Shown piece after piece: positions 31,698 to 41,863 of a DNA stretch of 64,000 bases. How positions within the stretch are numbered: position 1 is the first letter of the stretch; each line of letters starts with the position of its first letter. Both the position numbers and the translations under genes were made by a program. Source of the DNA: Chelatococcus albus (GTDB lineage Bacteria; Pseudomonadota; Alphaproteobacteria; Rhizobiales; Beijerinckiaceae); the NCBI RefSeq assembly GCF_030067675.1, contig NZ_JASJEV010000008.1, positions 1 through 64,000 on the forward strand. Reading direction: 5' to 3'. The notes below the pieces were generated by a model. The model did no database searches, was not told the origin of the DNA, and saw only the letters and a list, made by a program, of their open reading frames with translations.

Positions 31698-32472
31698 CGG
31701 CCACCTCCGCATCGGCGAGTTCCCGATCGGCTTCCGCCGCGTCGGCCCGGATCAGATCCCACAGTCGCCGCGCCTCCCGGACGAGCGCCGGATCCTCCGC
31801 CGACCGCGCCGGGCGCGGCATGTCGAGCAAGAAGGTGGCCTTGATGCTCCCGGGCCGGCGCGACAGGACAACGATGCGGTCGGCGAGCCGCACGGCTTCG
31901 TCAAGGTTGTGCGTGACGTAGACGGTGGCGAGGTCGCCCTCCGCGTGCAGACGGACGAGATCGTCCATGAGCAGCGTGCGCGTCTGCGCGTCGAGCGCGG
32001 ACAGGGGCTCGTCCATGAGGAGTACGGCGGGCTTCACGGCGAGCGCGCGGGCGATGCCAACGCGCTGCTTCATGCCGCCCGAAAGCTGCTTGGGATAGAC
32101 GTCGGCGAAATCGGCAAGACCAGTGCGCGCCAGCGTATCGGCGACGATCGCCGCAGCGGCCTTCCCGGCAAGGCCGTGTCCCTCGAGCGCGAGGCGCACG
32201 TTGCCGGCGACCGTGCGCCAGGGCAGGAGCGCGAAATCCTGGAAGACGAAGGTGAGCGGGTTGAGCGAACCGGGGGGCGGCGCGCCTTTGACCAGGGCCG
32301 CTCCCGACGATGGCTGCTCGAGCCCGCCCAGGATGCGCAGGAGCGTGGACTTGCCGCAGCCAGACGGCCCGACGACGGCCACGACCTCCCCCGGCGCAAT
32401 CGTGAAGGAGATGTCCTTCAGGACCGGCAGAGGACCATAGGCGTGGGTGATGCTGTCGGCGATGAGCTGCAT
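31690..32472 (-). CDS. ABC transporter ATP-binding protein (SsuB/TauB type)
   Basis: The product is 260 residues. It has Walker A GPSGCGKSTLLRI, Q loop FQDFALLPWRTVAGNV, signature LSGGMKQRVGIARAL, Walker B LLMDEPLSALD and the switch His in VYVTHNLDEAV. These match the nitrate/sulfonate/taurine ATPase subfamily. It energises import by the permease encoded immediately downstream. The gap to the binding-protein gene upstream is 75 bases. The C-terminal tail is acidic and specific to this protein. Confidence 0.92.
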   Translation of the reverse strand: MQLIADSITHAYGPLPVLKDISFTIAPGEVVAVVGPSGCGKSTLLRILGGLEQPSSGAALVKGAPPPGSLNPLTFVFQDFALLPWRTVAGNVRLALEGHGLAGKAAAAIVADTLARTGLADFADVYPKQLSGGMKQRVGIARALAVKPAVLLMDEPLSALDAQTRTLLMDDLVRLHAEGDLATVYVTHNLDEAVRLADRIVVLSRRPGSIKATFLLDMPRPARSAEDPALVREARRLWDLIRADAAEADRELADAEVADA

Positions 32473-32547
32473 GCAGTGGCTAATGGAATTGGCTTGCCTG
32501 CGCGCCGCGTCCCTCCGGGACCGCCCCGGCGGACGCGCGGCGGACGT

Positions 32548-33600
32548 TCAGTTGGCGTTGAGGTGCCCCTGCACGAAGGAGAGGTCGAGGAAGCCCTTGG
32601 CGTCGACGGAAGCATCGACGAGCCCCTGCGCCTTGAGCCATGCGACCTGGGCGACGATATCGGCGACGTCGAGGCGAGCCTGCGGATCGGCATAGAAGGC
32701 CGAGGCCTTGACCTTCGGCGCCGCCTGCTCAGCTGCGTCCGACGGGTAGACGTGCTTGCCGACGAGCGCGGCCGCCGCGTCGCTGCCTGGTGTGTAGACC
32801 GGATTGCCGGCGCCGTCCCGTTTCAGGAAGGCTGCCGCATAGTCGGCCGCCCCCTTCTGGTAGGCGCGCACGAATCTCTCCACCGTCGCGCGTTTGGCCA
32901 CGATCGTCTTGGTATTCGTGAAGAGGCCACCGAACTGGTACTCGGCGATATCGGAAACGCGGCCGATGAGCTTGGCCTCGCCGGCGGCGACAAGCGGCTT
33001 CGCCAGATGCGGGGCGATGATGATGGCGTCGACCTGCCCGCTCTTGATGCTCGCGACCATGTTCGGCAGGGACTGCAGGGGCTTCATGTCGATGCTCTTG
33101 AGGTCGAAGCCCTTGGCGCCTGCGATCTGGCCGAGCTGGTAGTGGAAAGAGGACCCGACCTGCGTAATGCCGACCGAGCGGCCGGACAGTTTCTCCAGGC
33201 CCGTCAGGCCCTTGTCAAAGGCCGTGTTGGAGGCGAGCACAAGATTGCCCTCGTAGCCCTTCGCCTCCTTGGCCTGGGCGGCGATGACCTTCAGGGCGCC
33301 CTTGCCGGCGAGGTTGTAGAAGCCCGCCGTGAAGGCCGTGACGCCGAAGTCGGCATCGCCCGAGACGACGGCGAGCGCGATCGGCTGCGCTGCCTCGAAG
33401 AACTTCAGTTCGACCTCGAGCCCCTCCTCCTTGAAGTAGCCCTTCTCCACGGCGAGGAAGAGCCCGCCGGAGGAGACAAAGCGCAGCACCGCGACCGACA
33501 CCTTCTCCTGCGCCGCCGCCGGCAGGGCCACGCCCGCGAGCGTGCCGAACGTCACGACGGCGGCGCCCAGCACGCGCCGCACGCAGGTAAAGAGGGTCAT
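32548..33600 (-). CDS. ABC transporter substrate-binding protein (SsuA/TauA, NMT1-like)
   Basis: The product is 350 residues. It starts with a Sec signal peptide (VLGAAVVTFGTLAGVALPAAAQ) and continues as an NMT1/THI5-like binding protein (VAVLRFVSSGGLFLAVEKGY, FKEEGLEVELKFFEAAQPIA). It captures the ligand in the periplasm for the ATPase and permease encoded next. The ligand cannot be read from sequence: no sulfonatase, taurine or pyrimidine genes are adjacent, and the C-terminal block is divergent. Start ATG 33600 has GGGGAG upstream. Confidence 0.88.
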   Translation of the reverse strand: MTLFTCVRRVLGAAVVTFGTLAGVALPAAAQEKVSVAVLRFVSSGGLFLAVEKGYFKEEGLEVELKFFEAAQPIALAVVSGDADFGVTAFTAGFYNLAGKGALKVIAAQAKEAKGYEGNLVLASNTAFDKGLTGLEKLSGRSVGITQVGSSFHYQLGQIAGAKGFDLKSIDMKPLQSLPNMVASIKSGQVDAIIIAPHLAKPLVAAGEAKLIGRVSDIAEYQFGGLFTNTKTIVAKRATVERFVRAYQKGAADYAAAFLKRDGAGNPVYTPGSDAAAALVGKHVYPSDAAEQAAPKVKASAFYADPQARLDVADIVAQVAWLKAQGLVDASVDAKGFLDLSFVQGHLNAN

Positions 33601-33800
33601 GGAACTCGTCTCCCCGCAGGGCCGCGCCGGGCAGCGGCCGTTCGTTGCTGTTCTCTCGCCGTCTTCTCAGCGTGCCGTCGGTTCGGCCGACGCAATAAAG
33701 CGTGCGGGCCTGCGCCTGTCCACCCTCGGTTGCTGCCCGGTAGCGCCCCTCAACAGCAAGGATATTTCACGGTACCAAGCGGTGCCTGGGACATCCGCCG

Positions 33801-34266
33801 TCAGTAGAGGCGCATGCAGGTGACGCCGAGCGCCAGGTTGACGCCGACCTGGCCCTGCACGGAAGGGGGCTGCAGTGTGACGGAGCGGCGGAAACCGCCG
33901 ACGAGTGCATTGGCGCCAACACCGGCCCGACCGAAACCTCTCCCGACGCGCCGACATATTCGCCGGCGAGGGCACGCGCCCGGTACCGGCCAGACGGCGC
34001 AAGGACGGCCCAGATCATCTGCCCCTTGGTGGTGGCGCCGATGTCGAGGCCGAACTTGCGGATGCCGCCCCGGTGGGTTTCCCGCCGGCCATCCGAGTGG
34101 CGGACGAGGCAGCGCAGCGACTTTGCCGACGTGACGATGAACCCGGCACCGCCGGACACGGCGCAGCTCAAGGTGCCGATCTGGGCATTCTGCGCCGAAG
34201 CGACTGGCGCGAGCAGGAGGGCGCCGGCCATCCCGGCCGCACCGCCACGATATGCGTGCTTTTCAT
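33801..34266 (-). pseudogene. DUF992 protein, second copy broken by two frameshifts
   Basis: This is a decayed tandem relative of the gene at 34404-34946. Shared blocks include IRKFGLDIGATTKGQMIWAV and LAGEYVGASGE. After VSVG one G is missing from a G run near 33925; restoring it gives GVGANALVGG and VQGQVGVNLALGVTCMRLY, ending at TGA 33801. A second deletion near 34250 separates the ATG at 34266 (with GGAG seven bases upstream) from the leader GMAGALLLAPVASAQ. Two independent breaks make a sequencing error an unlikely explanation. Intact members are small exported proteins of unknown function. Confidence 0.75.
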
Positions 34267-34403
34267 GCGAAATCTCCTTGTCGGGCGGCGTCCCGGCCGG
34301 GCGCCGCGCAAGCAGCATAGCCCGCACGAGCATCGGAAGGCCGCTCACGGGTGCCCGGGGGGTGGCGTCCCGTCATGTACGCCCGTAGCGTCGGCAGGGC
34401 GCG

Positions 34404-34946
34404 TTAGTACCGCCGCTCCTCGATGATGATCCGGCGCGAGCGCTGCGCGACGGCGGGTTCGAGCTGCATTGAGGCGACGTCAACGGCGAGGTTCAGGCCG
34501 GTCTGCCCCTGCACCGAGATCGGTTGCAGGCTGAACGTGTTCTGCGATCCGCCGAGGAGGACATTGGCGCCGACACCGCCGACGACCGTTGCTTCACCCG
34601 CTGCGCCCACGTATTCGCCCGCCAGTGCGCCGCGGCCGATGGCCTTCGAGGGCGCGAAGACCGCCCAGACCATGCGGCCTTTCGCCGTGGCGCCGATGTC
34701 GAGGCCAAACTTGCGGATGGTGCCGACGTAGAAGTCGCGCGTGCCCTTGCGGTCGCGGAACTGGCAGTCGAGCGCCTTCGACGAAGTGATGATGAAGCCC
34801 GGCCCGCCCGAAATGTTGCAGGTGAGCGTGCCGACCTGCGTGGTGTCCTGGGTGCGCGCCGGCTGAGCCTGAGCGCCCACCGCCGGCGCGAGGAGGACGA
34901 CGGACGCGGCGATGCCCCCATAAAGCAATGCGCGAGGCTCGATCAT
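34404..34946 (-). CDS. DUF992 family exported protein
   Basis: The product is 180 residues. A signal peptide (LLYGGIAASVVLLAPAVGAQA) precedes the DUF992 domain, with VGTLTCNISGGPGFIITSSK, LDCQFRDRKGTRDFYVGTIR and VGGVGANVLLGGSQNTFSLQ. Two Cys residues (TCNI, LDCQ) are placed to form a disulfide. The family is abundant in Rhizobiales and has no assigned role; it is probably periplasmic or outer-membrane associated. The start at 34946 has AAGGGAG upstream. A broken paralogue lies immediately downstream. Confidence 0.85.
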   Translation of the reverse strand: MIEPRALLYGGIAASVVLLAPAVGAQAQPARTQDTTQVGTLTCNISGGPGFIITSSKALDCQFRDRKGTRDFYVGTIRKFGLDIGATAKGRMVWAVFAPSKAIGRGALAGEYVGAAGEATVVGGVGANVLLGGSQNTFSLQPISVQGQTGLNLAVDVASMQLEPAVAQRSRRIIIEERRY

Positions 34947-35154
34947 GGCACCAACTCCCTTGTCGGGCCGAGGGTCGGGCCGGCCCTCGGCGGCTGCGCG
35001 CACGCTTTCGCCGGCACGTTCTGCCTGGCGAAGGCGTGTGACGGCAGCACGCGTGCGAAGAGTCGGGTGCTGCCGCCCGAGATGCATCGATCCGACGAGC
35101 AACGCCGCGGCGACCGCTTTGGTTCCGGACGCCGGCATCACCGCCGTCCCGCAA

Positions 35155-35179
35155 CGCAAACGGGGCCCTCCGGGCCCCG
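35155..35179 (-). terminator. Intrinsic terminator for the aminotransferase gene
   Basis: On the minus strand GGGGCCC-GGA-GGGCCCC is followed by TTTGCG, 28 bases past the stop of the aminotransferase gene. Confidence 0.65.
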
Positions 35180-35206
35180 TCGCACGTGCGTGAAGGCAAG
35201 CGCCGT

Positions 35207-36454
<1,248 letters not shown>

Positions 36455-36569
36455 CTAGTCTCGCCCGTGCTGCGACGCAAGACGCGCCAATTGCAATGCA
36501 GCTTGACGTTCAAAGCAGTGTCATACGTCATTGCTACCGGCGCCGTGCACGACAGCCAGAGGGCTCACC

Positions 36570-37694
36570 ATGATCCGCATCGACCGCCGTTCCTTCCTCG
36601 CGGGTGCCGCCGCGCTCGCTGCTCCCGCCATCCTGCGCAGCCCCGATGCGCTCGCTTCCTCCGGCGAGGTGAACGTCTTCGCCTGGGGCGACTATTTCGA
36701 CAAGGCCAAGATCCACGACGATTTTGCCAAGGCCACGGGCATCAAGGTCAACCTGTCGACCTACGGCTCGAACGAGGAATGCGAGAACAAGCTGCGCGCC
36801 GCCGGCGGCAAGGGCTTCGATGTCATCTTCCCCTCGGTCGACACCGGACCGAACTACTACAAGGACAACCTCCTTCAGCCGATCGACGAGAAGAAGCTCA
36901 AGGTCGAGCAGATCGTTCCCTCGATCTACCGCAACTCGATCTCGCTCGGCGCCACCAACCGCGGCCAGCGCTTCCTCGTACCCTTCGACTGGGGCACTGA
37001 GGCGATCACCTACGATTCCGCCAAGTTCAACAAGAGATCGGGTGAGCTCTCCTATGGCGATCTCTTCGCCGATGGGCTCGACAAGCGTGTGGCGCTGCGC
37101 CAGAAATCCATCTTCAACTCGGTCGCGCTCTATCTCGACGCGGCCGGCATCGCGAAGACGAACCGCGCGATGGACATGTACAAGAGCGAAGAGGACGCCA
37201 AGCGCGTCTTCGAGGCCTGCCTGACGTTCATCGTCTCCAAGCGCAAGAACATCGGCGCCTTCTGGAACAACGCCACCGAAGCCACCAAGGCCTTCACCGA
37301 CGCCGGCTGCGTCATCGGCCAGACCTGGGATACGACGGGCATCCTGCTCAACCGTACCGTCGACAAGAAGTGGCGCTACGGCATGCCGAGAGAGGGCGGG
37401 CTCGCCTGGACGGATACGGTGGCGATCCCCGCGGGTGCCGCCAATGTCGAACAGGCCTACGCCTTCATCAACTACCTGATGACGCCGGAAGTAGGCGCCA
37501 GGTTCGCCAACGCCACCGGCTACAACACCTGTGCGGTGGGCGCTGAGAAACATCTCTCGCCGGAAGCGAAGGCCGCTTACGAGATGGCTTATCCGAGCCA
37601 GAAGGAGATTGACAACCTCTTCTGGTGGCCCATGCAGACCGCCTTCTACGCCAAGCTGCGCGGCGAGTACGTCGAGAAGCTGACGAACGCCTGA
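36570..37694 (+). CDS. Spermidine/putrescine-type ABC substrate-binding protein
   Basis: The product is 374 residues with a twin-arginine leader (IDRRSFLAGAAALAAPAIL). The mature protein is a PotD/PotF-like binding protein (VNVFAWGDYFDKAKIHDDFA, LVPFDWGTEAITYDS, WTDTVAIPAGAANVEQAYAF). Acidic and aromatic contacts could fit a polyamine, but this group also takes other cationic or small organic ligands. The start is ATG 36570 with AGAGGG upstream. It heads the four-gene importer 36570-40729. Confidence 0.88.
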   Translation: MIRIDRRSFLAGAAALAAPAILRSPDALASSGEVNVFAWGDYFDKAKIHDDFAKATGIKVNLSTYGSNEECENKLRAAGGKGFDVIFPSVDTGPNYYKDNLLQPIDEKKLKVEQIVPSIYRNSISLGATNRGQRFLVPFDWGTEAITYDSAKFNKRSGELSYGDLFADGLDKRVALRQKSIFNSVALYLDAAGIAKTNRAMDMYKSEEDAKRVFEACLTFIVSKRKNIGAFWNNATEATKAFTDAGCVIGQTWDTTGILLNRTVDKKWRYGMPREGGLAWTDTVAIPAGAANVEQAYAFINYLMTPEVGARFANATGYNTCAVGAEKHLSPEAKAAYEMAYPSQKEIDNLFWWPMQTAFYAKLRGEYVEKLTNA

Positions 37695-37781
37695 CGGGCC
37701 GGCGAGACGTCGGCTTTGACAACGTTGCGGCCGGCCCCGTGCCGGCCGCGATATGACCGAAAGAGAGAAAGCCCCTTCCGC

Positions 37782-38855
37782 ATGCGCGGCACCGACGTCC
37801 GCCTCGACCATGTCGACGTCACCTTCGGCGATTTCCAGGCGATCAGCGATGTCTCGCTCGAGGTCGAACCGGGCGAGTTCTTCTCGATCCTCGGGCCGTC
37901 CGGCTGCGGCAAGACCACGCTCCTGCGCCTGATCTCCGGCTTCCAGGAGCCGACACGCGGGCGCGTGCTCATCGGCGGCGCGGACATGGCCGGCCGCGGG
38001 CCGAACCGGCGACCGACGGCCCTCATCTTCCAGAACCTCGCGCTCTTTCCCCTGATGAGCGTGCGCGAAAACGTCGCCTTCGGGCTCGAGGCCCGCGGCA
38101 TCCCCAAGCGCGAGAGGCTCGCCCGCGCCGACGCTCTGCTCGCGCTCGTGGCGCTCGAAGGTCAGGGCGCGAAGAAGCCCGGGGAACTCTCGGGAGGGCA
38201 GCGCCAGCGCGTCGCCATCGCCCGCGCCCTTGCCGTAGAACCGGCCGTGCTTCTCCTCGACGAGCCCCTGTCGGCGCTCGACCTGAAGCTGCGCCAGCAC
38301 ATGCGCGCCGAGCTCAAGGCCATCCAGCGCAAGACCGGCGTGACCTTCATCTACATCACGCACGACCAGGGCGAGGCGCTCACCATGTCGGACCGCATCG
38401 CGGTGATGAACCGCGGTCGCGTCGAGCAGGTGGGCCGGCCGGAAGAGCTCTATGCCGAGCCTGCGACCCCGTTCGTCGCCACCTTCGTCGGCGAGCAGAA
38501 CGTGCTCATCGGCACGGTCGCGGCGAGCGCCCCGGGCGAGGCGGCAGTCGATACGCCGCTCGGCCGCCTCGTCGGACGCACGGCGAATGGCGCGCCCGCC
38601 GTCGGGAGCCGCGCCTTCGTCATGATCCGCCCCGAGCGGCTGCGCCTCTCCGACGGGGCGGCGCTCGCGGGCGTCGTCTCGCGCCGCGACCTCGAAGGCC
38701 CGTTCTTCGTGCTGCATGTCGAGAGCGGCGATACGCGCCTCGTGGCGCACGTCCCGAACAGCGGCGCGATCCCCGAGCCCGGCGCGCGCGTCGCGCTCGC
38801 CGTCGATCCGGCCGACATGCTCATCCTGCCCGAGGGAGAGACAGCCCGTGCGTGA
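37782..38855 (+). CDS. ABC transporter ATP-binding protein (PotA type)
   Basis: The product is 357 residues. It has Walker A GPSGCGKTTLLRL, Q loop FQNLALFPLMSVRENV, signature LSGGQRQRVAIARAL, Walker B LLLDEPLSALD and the switch His in YITHDQGEAL. A C-terminal TOBE-type regulatory domain (about residues 275-357) marks the PotA/MalK class. It powers the two permeases that follow. Its stop overlaps the first permease start by eight bases. Confidence 0.93.
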   Translation: MRGTDVRLDHVDVTFGDFQAISDVSLEVEPGEFFSILGPSGCGKTTLLRLISGFQEPTRGRVLIGGADMAGRGPNRRPTALIFQNLALFPLMSVRENVAFGLEARGIPKRERLARADALLALVALEGQGAKKPGELSGGQRQRVAIARALAVEPAVLLLDEPLSALDLKLRQHMRAELKAIQRKTGVTFIYITHDQGEALTMSDRIAVMNRGRVEQVGRPEELYAEPATPFVATFVGEQNVLIGTVAASAPGEAAVDTPLGRLVGRTANGAPAVGSRAFVMIRPERLRLSDGAALAGVVSRRDLEGPFFVLHVESGDTRLVAHVPNSGAIPEPGARVALAVDPADMLILPEGETARA

Positions 38856-39885
38856 GATTCTGCGCGCCTTCGGCGGGCCTCTCTCGCTTGTCATTGGCAC
38901 GCTCGTCGGCTTCTGGCTCCTCATCCTCGTTGCCGTGCCACAGGTGGCGATGCTTGACTATTCCCTGTGGTCGCAGGCGGCAAACGCCGACCTCTCGGCG
39001 GCGATCGACCGCGCCTATGCCGAGGCGACCATGGCCGAGTTCGACCGCAGGGCCGAGGCGAATCCGGCCAAGGCCACTGAGCTCGACGAGAAACTGACGG
39101 CGCTCAAGCGCACGATCGCCGAGCTCGAAGCGGCGCAGACGAGCCCCCCGAAGACCTACGGCCTGCAGAACTACACGCGCATGAGCCCGCTGCACGCCTA
39201 TATCTTCGTGCGCACCATCCTGTCGGCGCTCGCCGTCGCGGCCGTCGCGCTCGTCGTCTGCTACCCGATCGCCTATGCGGCGGCCTTCGCGCCGACGCCG
39301 CGCCGCGCGGCCATCCTCCTCACCGCGCTGCTCGTCCCCTACGCCATGAACGAGCTCCTGCGCGTCTATGCCTGGCTCATGATCTTCGACTACCGCGGCG
39401 TCTTGAACAGCCTCTTCGCAGCGGTCGGCCTCGCCGACCTCGAGGCGCGCCGCTGGGTGCCCTTTCTCGAGACGCAGGGGGCGCTCTTCACCGTCATGGT
39501 GTCCGTCTACGCGCTCTTCATGGTCTTCCCGATCATGAACACGCTGCAGACGCTCGATCCGCACCAGATCGAGGCGGCGCGCGACCTCGGCGCCTCCGCC
39601 TGGCGCATCCATGCGCGGGTCGTCATCCCGCACGCCAAGCCCGGCATCGCGGTTGGCGTGATCACCGTCTTCATGCTGGCGGCGGGGTCCTTCGCCGTAC
39701 CGCAGATCCTGTCGCGCGGCACAGGCGGCGACTGGTTCAGCCAGCTCGTCTACCGGCAGTTCTTCGAGGCGAACAACTGGAACCTCGGCTCGGCCTATGC
39801 CTTCAGCCTGCTCGTCGTCAGCCTCGCCATCGTCTTCGCCATGATGCGCGCCTTCGGCGTCTCACTGCGGGAGATCACGAAGTGA
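38848..39885 (+). CDS. ABC transporter permease (PotB type) with coiled-coil insertion
   Basis: The product is 345 residues. The start is GTG 38848, within the end of the ATPase gene, with GAGGGAGAG upstream. Six helices and the EAA motif (ARDLGASAWRIHARVVIPHA) are standard. Between helix 1 and the usual NY motif (LQNYTRM) lies an extra charged segment of about 65 residues with heptad character (AEFDRRAEANPAKATELDEK, LTALKRTIAELEAAQ), which should face the periplasm. It pairs with the second permease to form the channel. Confidence 0.9.
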   Translation: MREILRAFGGPLSLVIGTLVGFWLLILVAVPQVAMLDYSLWSQAANADLSAAIDRAYAEATMAEFDRRAEANPAKATELDEKLTALKRTIAELEAAQTSPPKTYGLQNYTRMSPLHAYIFVRTILSALAVAAVALVVCYPIAYAAAFAPTPRRAAILLTALLVPYAMNELLRVYAWLMIFDYRGVLNSLFAAVGLADLEARRWVPFLETQGALFTVMVSVYALFMVFPIMNTLQTLDPHQIEAARDLGASAWRIHARVVIPHAKPGIAVGVITVFMLAAGSFAVPQILSRGTGGDWFSQLVYRQFFEANNWNLGSAYAFSLLVVSLAIVFAMMRAFGVSLREITK

Positions 39886-39931
39886 GGCGCGCGGGCCACG
39901 AAGGGCGCGCCCCATCGCGGGGAGGTGGACG

Positions 39932-40729
39932 ATGACCCGGCGCCGCGAAGCGGGCGAGGCGGTGCTCGACGCCTATGTCGCCCTGTTCCTCCTCTACATG
40001 TTTCTGCCGCTCGGCGTGATGGTGATCGCCGCCTTCAACGCCTATCCGGACCCATCGGTGACGCAGTGGCACGGCTTCACGCTCCACTGGTTCGAGGCCC
40101 TGGCGCGCGACGGGCGCATGCTCGCGGGCCTGAGGAATTCCATCTTCGCGGCGCTCGCGGTCGTCGCCCTGTCGCTGCCCATCGGCCTCGCCGCGGCCCT
40201 CCTCCTCACCCGCCTGCAGTCGCGGGCACGCGGCTTCCTCTATGCCCTGATGGTGTCGCCAATCCTTACACCGGGCATCATCCTCGGCATCTCGACGCTC
40301 GTCTTCTGGCGCAATTTCGGCATGGCCGGCGGCCTCCTCCTCGCTGTCCTCGCCCAGACGTCGTTCATCGCCGCCTATTGCATGCTGATCTTCCTCGCCC
40401 GCCTGCAGCGCTTCGACGCCACGCAGGTCGAGGCGGCGCTCGACCTCGGCGCGAGCCAGGGGCTCGTCTTCCGTCGCATCCTGGTGCCCTTCCTGGCGCC
40501 GAGCATGGCCACCGCCGCCGTCGTCGCCTTCCTGCAGTCCTTCGAGAACTACAACACCACCGTCTTCTCCATCGGCGGCGACTGGACGCTCGTGACCGAG
40601 ATCGGCTCGCGCTTCCGCTTCGGCCTGACGCCGGCTGTGAACGCCATCGGCGTCGTGTTCGTCGTGCTGACCGTCGCCATGGCGATCCTCCACGTGCACC
40701 TCGGCCGGCGTCGCCGCGCGCATGGCTGA
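39932..40729 (+). CDS. ABC transporter permease (PotC type)
   Basis: The product is 265 residues with six membrane helices and the EAA motif ALDLGASQGLVFRRILVPF. The opening helix (VALFLLYMFLPLGVMVIAAF) is typical of PotC/PotI. The start is ATG 39932 with GGGGAGG upstream, 46 bases after the first permease. The channel should be a heterodimer of the two permeases. Confidence 0.92.
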   Translation: MTRRREAGEAVLDAYVALFLLYMFLPLGVMVIAAFNAYPDPSVTQWHGFTLHWFEALARDGRMLAGLRNSIFAALAVVALSLPIGLAAALLLTRLQSRARGFLYALMVSPILTPGIILGISTLVFWRNFGMAGGLLLAVLAQTSFIAAYCMLIFLARLQRFDATQVEAALDLGASQGLVFRRILVPFLAPSMATAAVVAFLQSFENYNTTVFSIGGDWTLVTEIGSRFRFGLTPAVNAIGVVFVVLTVAMAILHVHLGRRRRAHG

Positions 40730-40826
40730 GGCGCGAGCCATTCCTGGACCGTCCACCGGCCGGTCGCTAAGACAGGACCGTCAGGAGACGGCCGCGTCCG
40801 AGCGGCCCGCTGGAGAAACGCCCGTC

Positions 40827-41804
40827 ATGATGCGCCGCCGCACGGTCCTTACCGCCTTCGTCGCCGCCCTCGCACTCGCCGCCCACGCCCCGGTCCTCGC
40901 GCAAGGCTATCCGAGCCGCGCCGTTACGCTCGTGGTGCCCTATCCGGCAGGCGGCCCGGTCGATGCCGTGGCGCGCATCCTCGCCGAGGGCGCGACCGCC
41001 GATCTCGGCCAGCCGGTCGTCGTCGAGAACCGCGCCGGCGCGAGCGGCATCATCGGGGCGGGCGCCGTCGCCAAGGCAGACGCGGACGGCCACACCATCG
41101 TGCTCGGCACGAACCAGACCCACGCCACCAACGAGAGCCTCATCAAGTCGACGCCCTACCGGGCGGCCGCCGATTTCGCCCCCGTGGCGCTCATCGCCGA
41201 GGTGCCGCACGTGCTCGTCGCCCGCAAGGACCTGCCTGCGATGAGCGTCGCCGAACTCGTCAAGGCCGCGAAGGCGGAGCCCGGCAAGTTCACCTACGGC
41301 TCCACGGGCAACGGCTCGGCCTCGCACCTCGCCGCCGAGCTCTTCAAGACAAAGGCCGGCGTCGACCTGCTGCATGTGCCCTTCAAGGGCGCCGCGCCGA
41401 TGACGAACGAGCTCGTCGCCGGCCGCCTCGACGTCGCCTTCGCCACCCTGCCGAGCGTCATCGGCCAGATCGAGGCGGGCACGATCAAGGCGCTCGCTGT
41501 GGCGAGCACCAAGCGCGCTACGGCCCTGCCCGCCGTGCCGACGCTCGCCGAGGCAGGTGTCGCGGGCGTGGAGGCCGACGCGTGGTTTGCGCTGTTCGCC
41601 CCGCGCGGCACCCCGGCGTCCATCGTCGACAAGCTCTACAAGGCGGTGGGCGCGGCGCTGGCGCGCCCAGCGGCGCAGGAGGCACTGGCCAGGCAGGGTG
41701 TGACGCTGGCGCTCAAGGGCCCCGCCGATCTCGGCGCCATGATCCCGAAGGAAGTCGAGAAGTGGGCCGAGGTCGTCAAGGTCTCGGGCGCCAAGGTCGA
41801 CTGA
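40827..41804 (+). CDS. Bug-family (tripartite tricarboxylate) substrate-binding protein
   Basis: The product is 325 residues with a Sec leader (TVLTAFVAALALAAHAPVLA). The Bug/TctC signature is clear: YPSRAVTLVVPYPAGGPVDA, VVENRAGASGIIGAGAVAKA and YGSTGNGSASHLAAELFK. These proteins bind carboxylates or similar acids. No TctA/TctB membrane pair is present in the window, so it either serves a distant transporter or is a sensor. The start is ATG 40827 with GGAG upstream. The next gene, 59 bases on, is the DRL-like oxidoreductase, and a shared transcript is likely. Confidence 0.88.
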   Translation: MMRRRTVLTAFVAALALAAHAPVLAQGYPSRAVTLVVPYPAGGPVDAVARILAEGATADLGQPVVVENRAGASGIIGAGAVAKADADGHTIVLGTNQTHATNESLIKSTPYRAAADFAPVALIAEVPHVLVARKDLPAMSVAELVKAAKAEPGKFTYGSTGNGSASHLAAELFKTKAGVDLLHVPFKGAAPMTNELVAGRLDVAFATLPSVIGQIEAGTIKALAVASTKRATALPAVPTLAEAGVAGVEADAWFALFAPRGTPASIVDKLYKAVGAALARPAAQEALARQGVTLALKGPADLGAMIPKEVEKWAEVVKVSGAKVD

Positions 41805-41863
41805 ACCCTTCGCGCGGCCTGCCAACTCCGGGCGCCACGCCCGACATCGGGAGGATTTCGCCC

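Noticed and set aside
33601-33800. Riboswitch upstream of the NMT1-like binding-protein gene
   Set aside because: Family relatives can be under thiamine control, but no CUGAGA-type TPP core was found.
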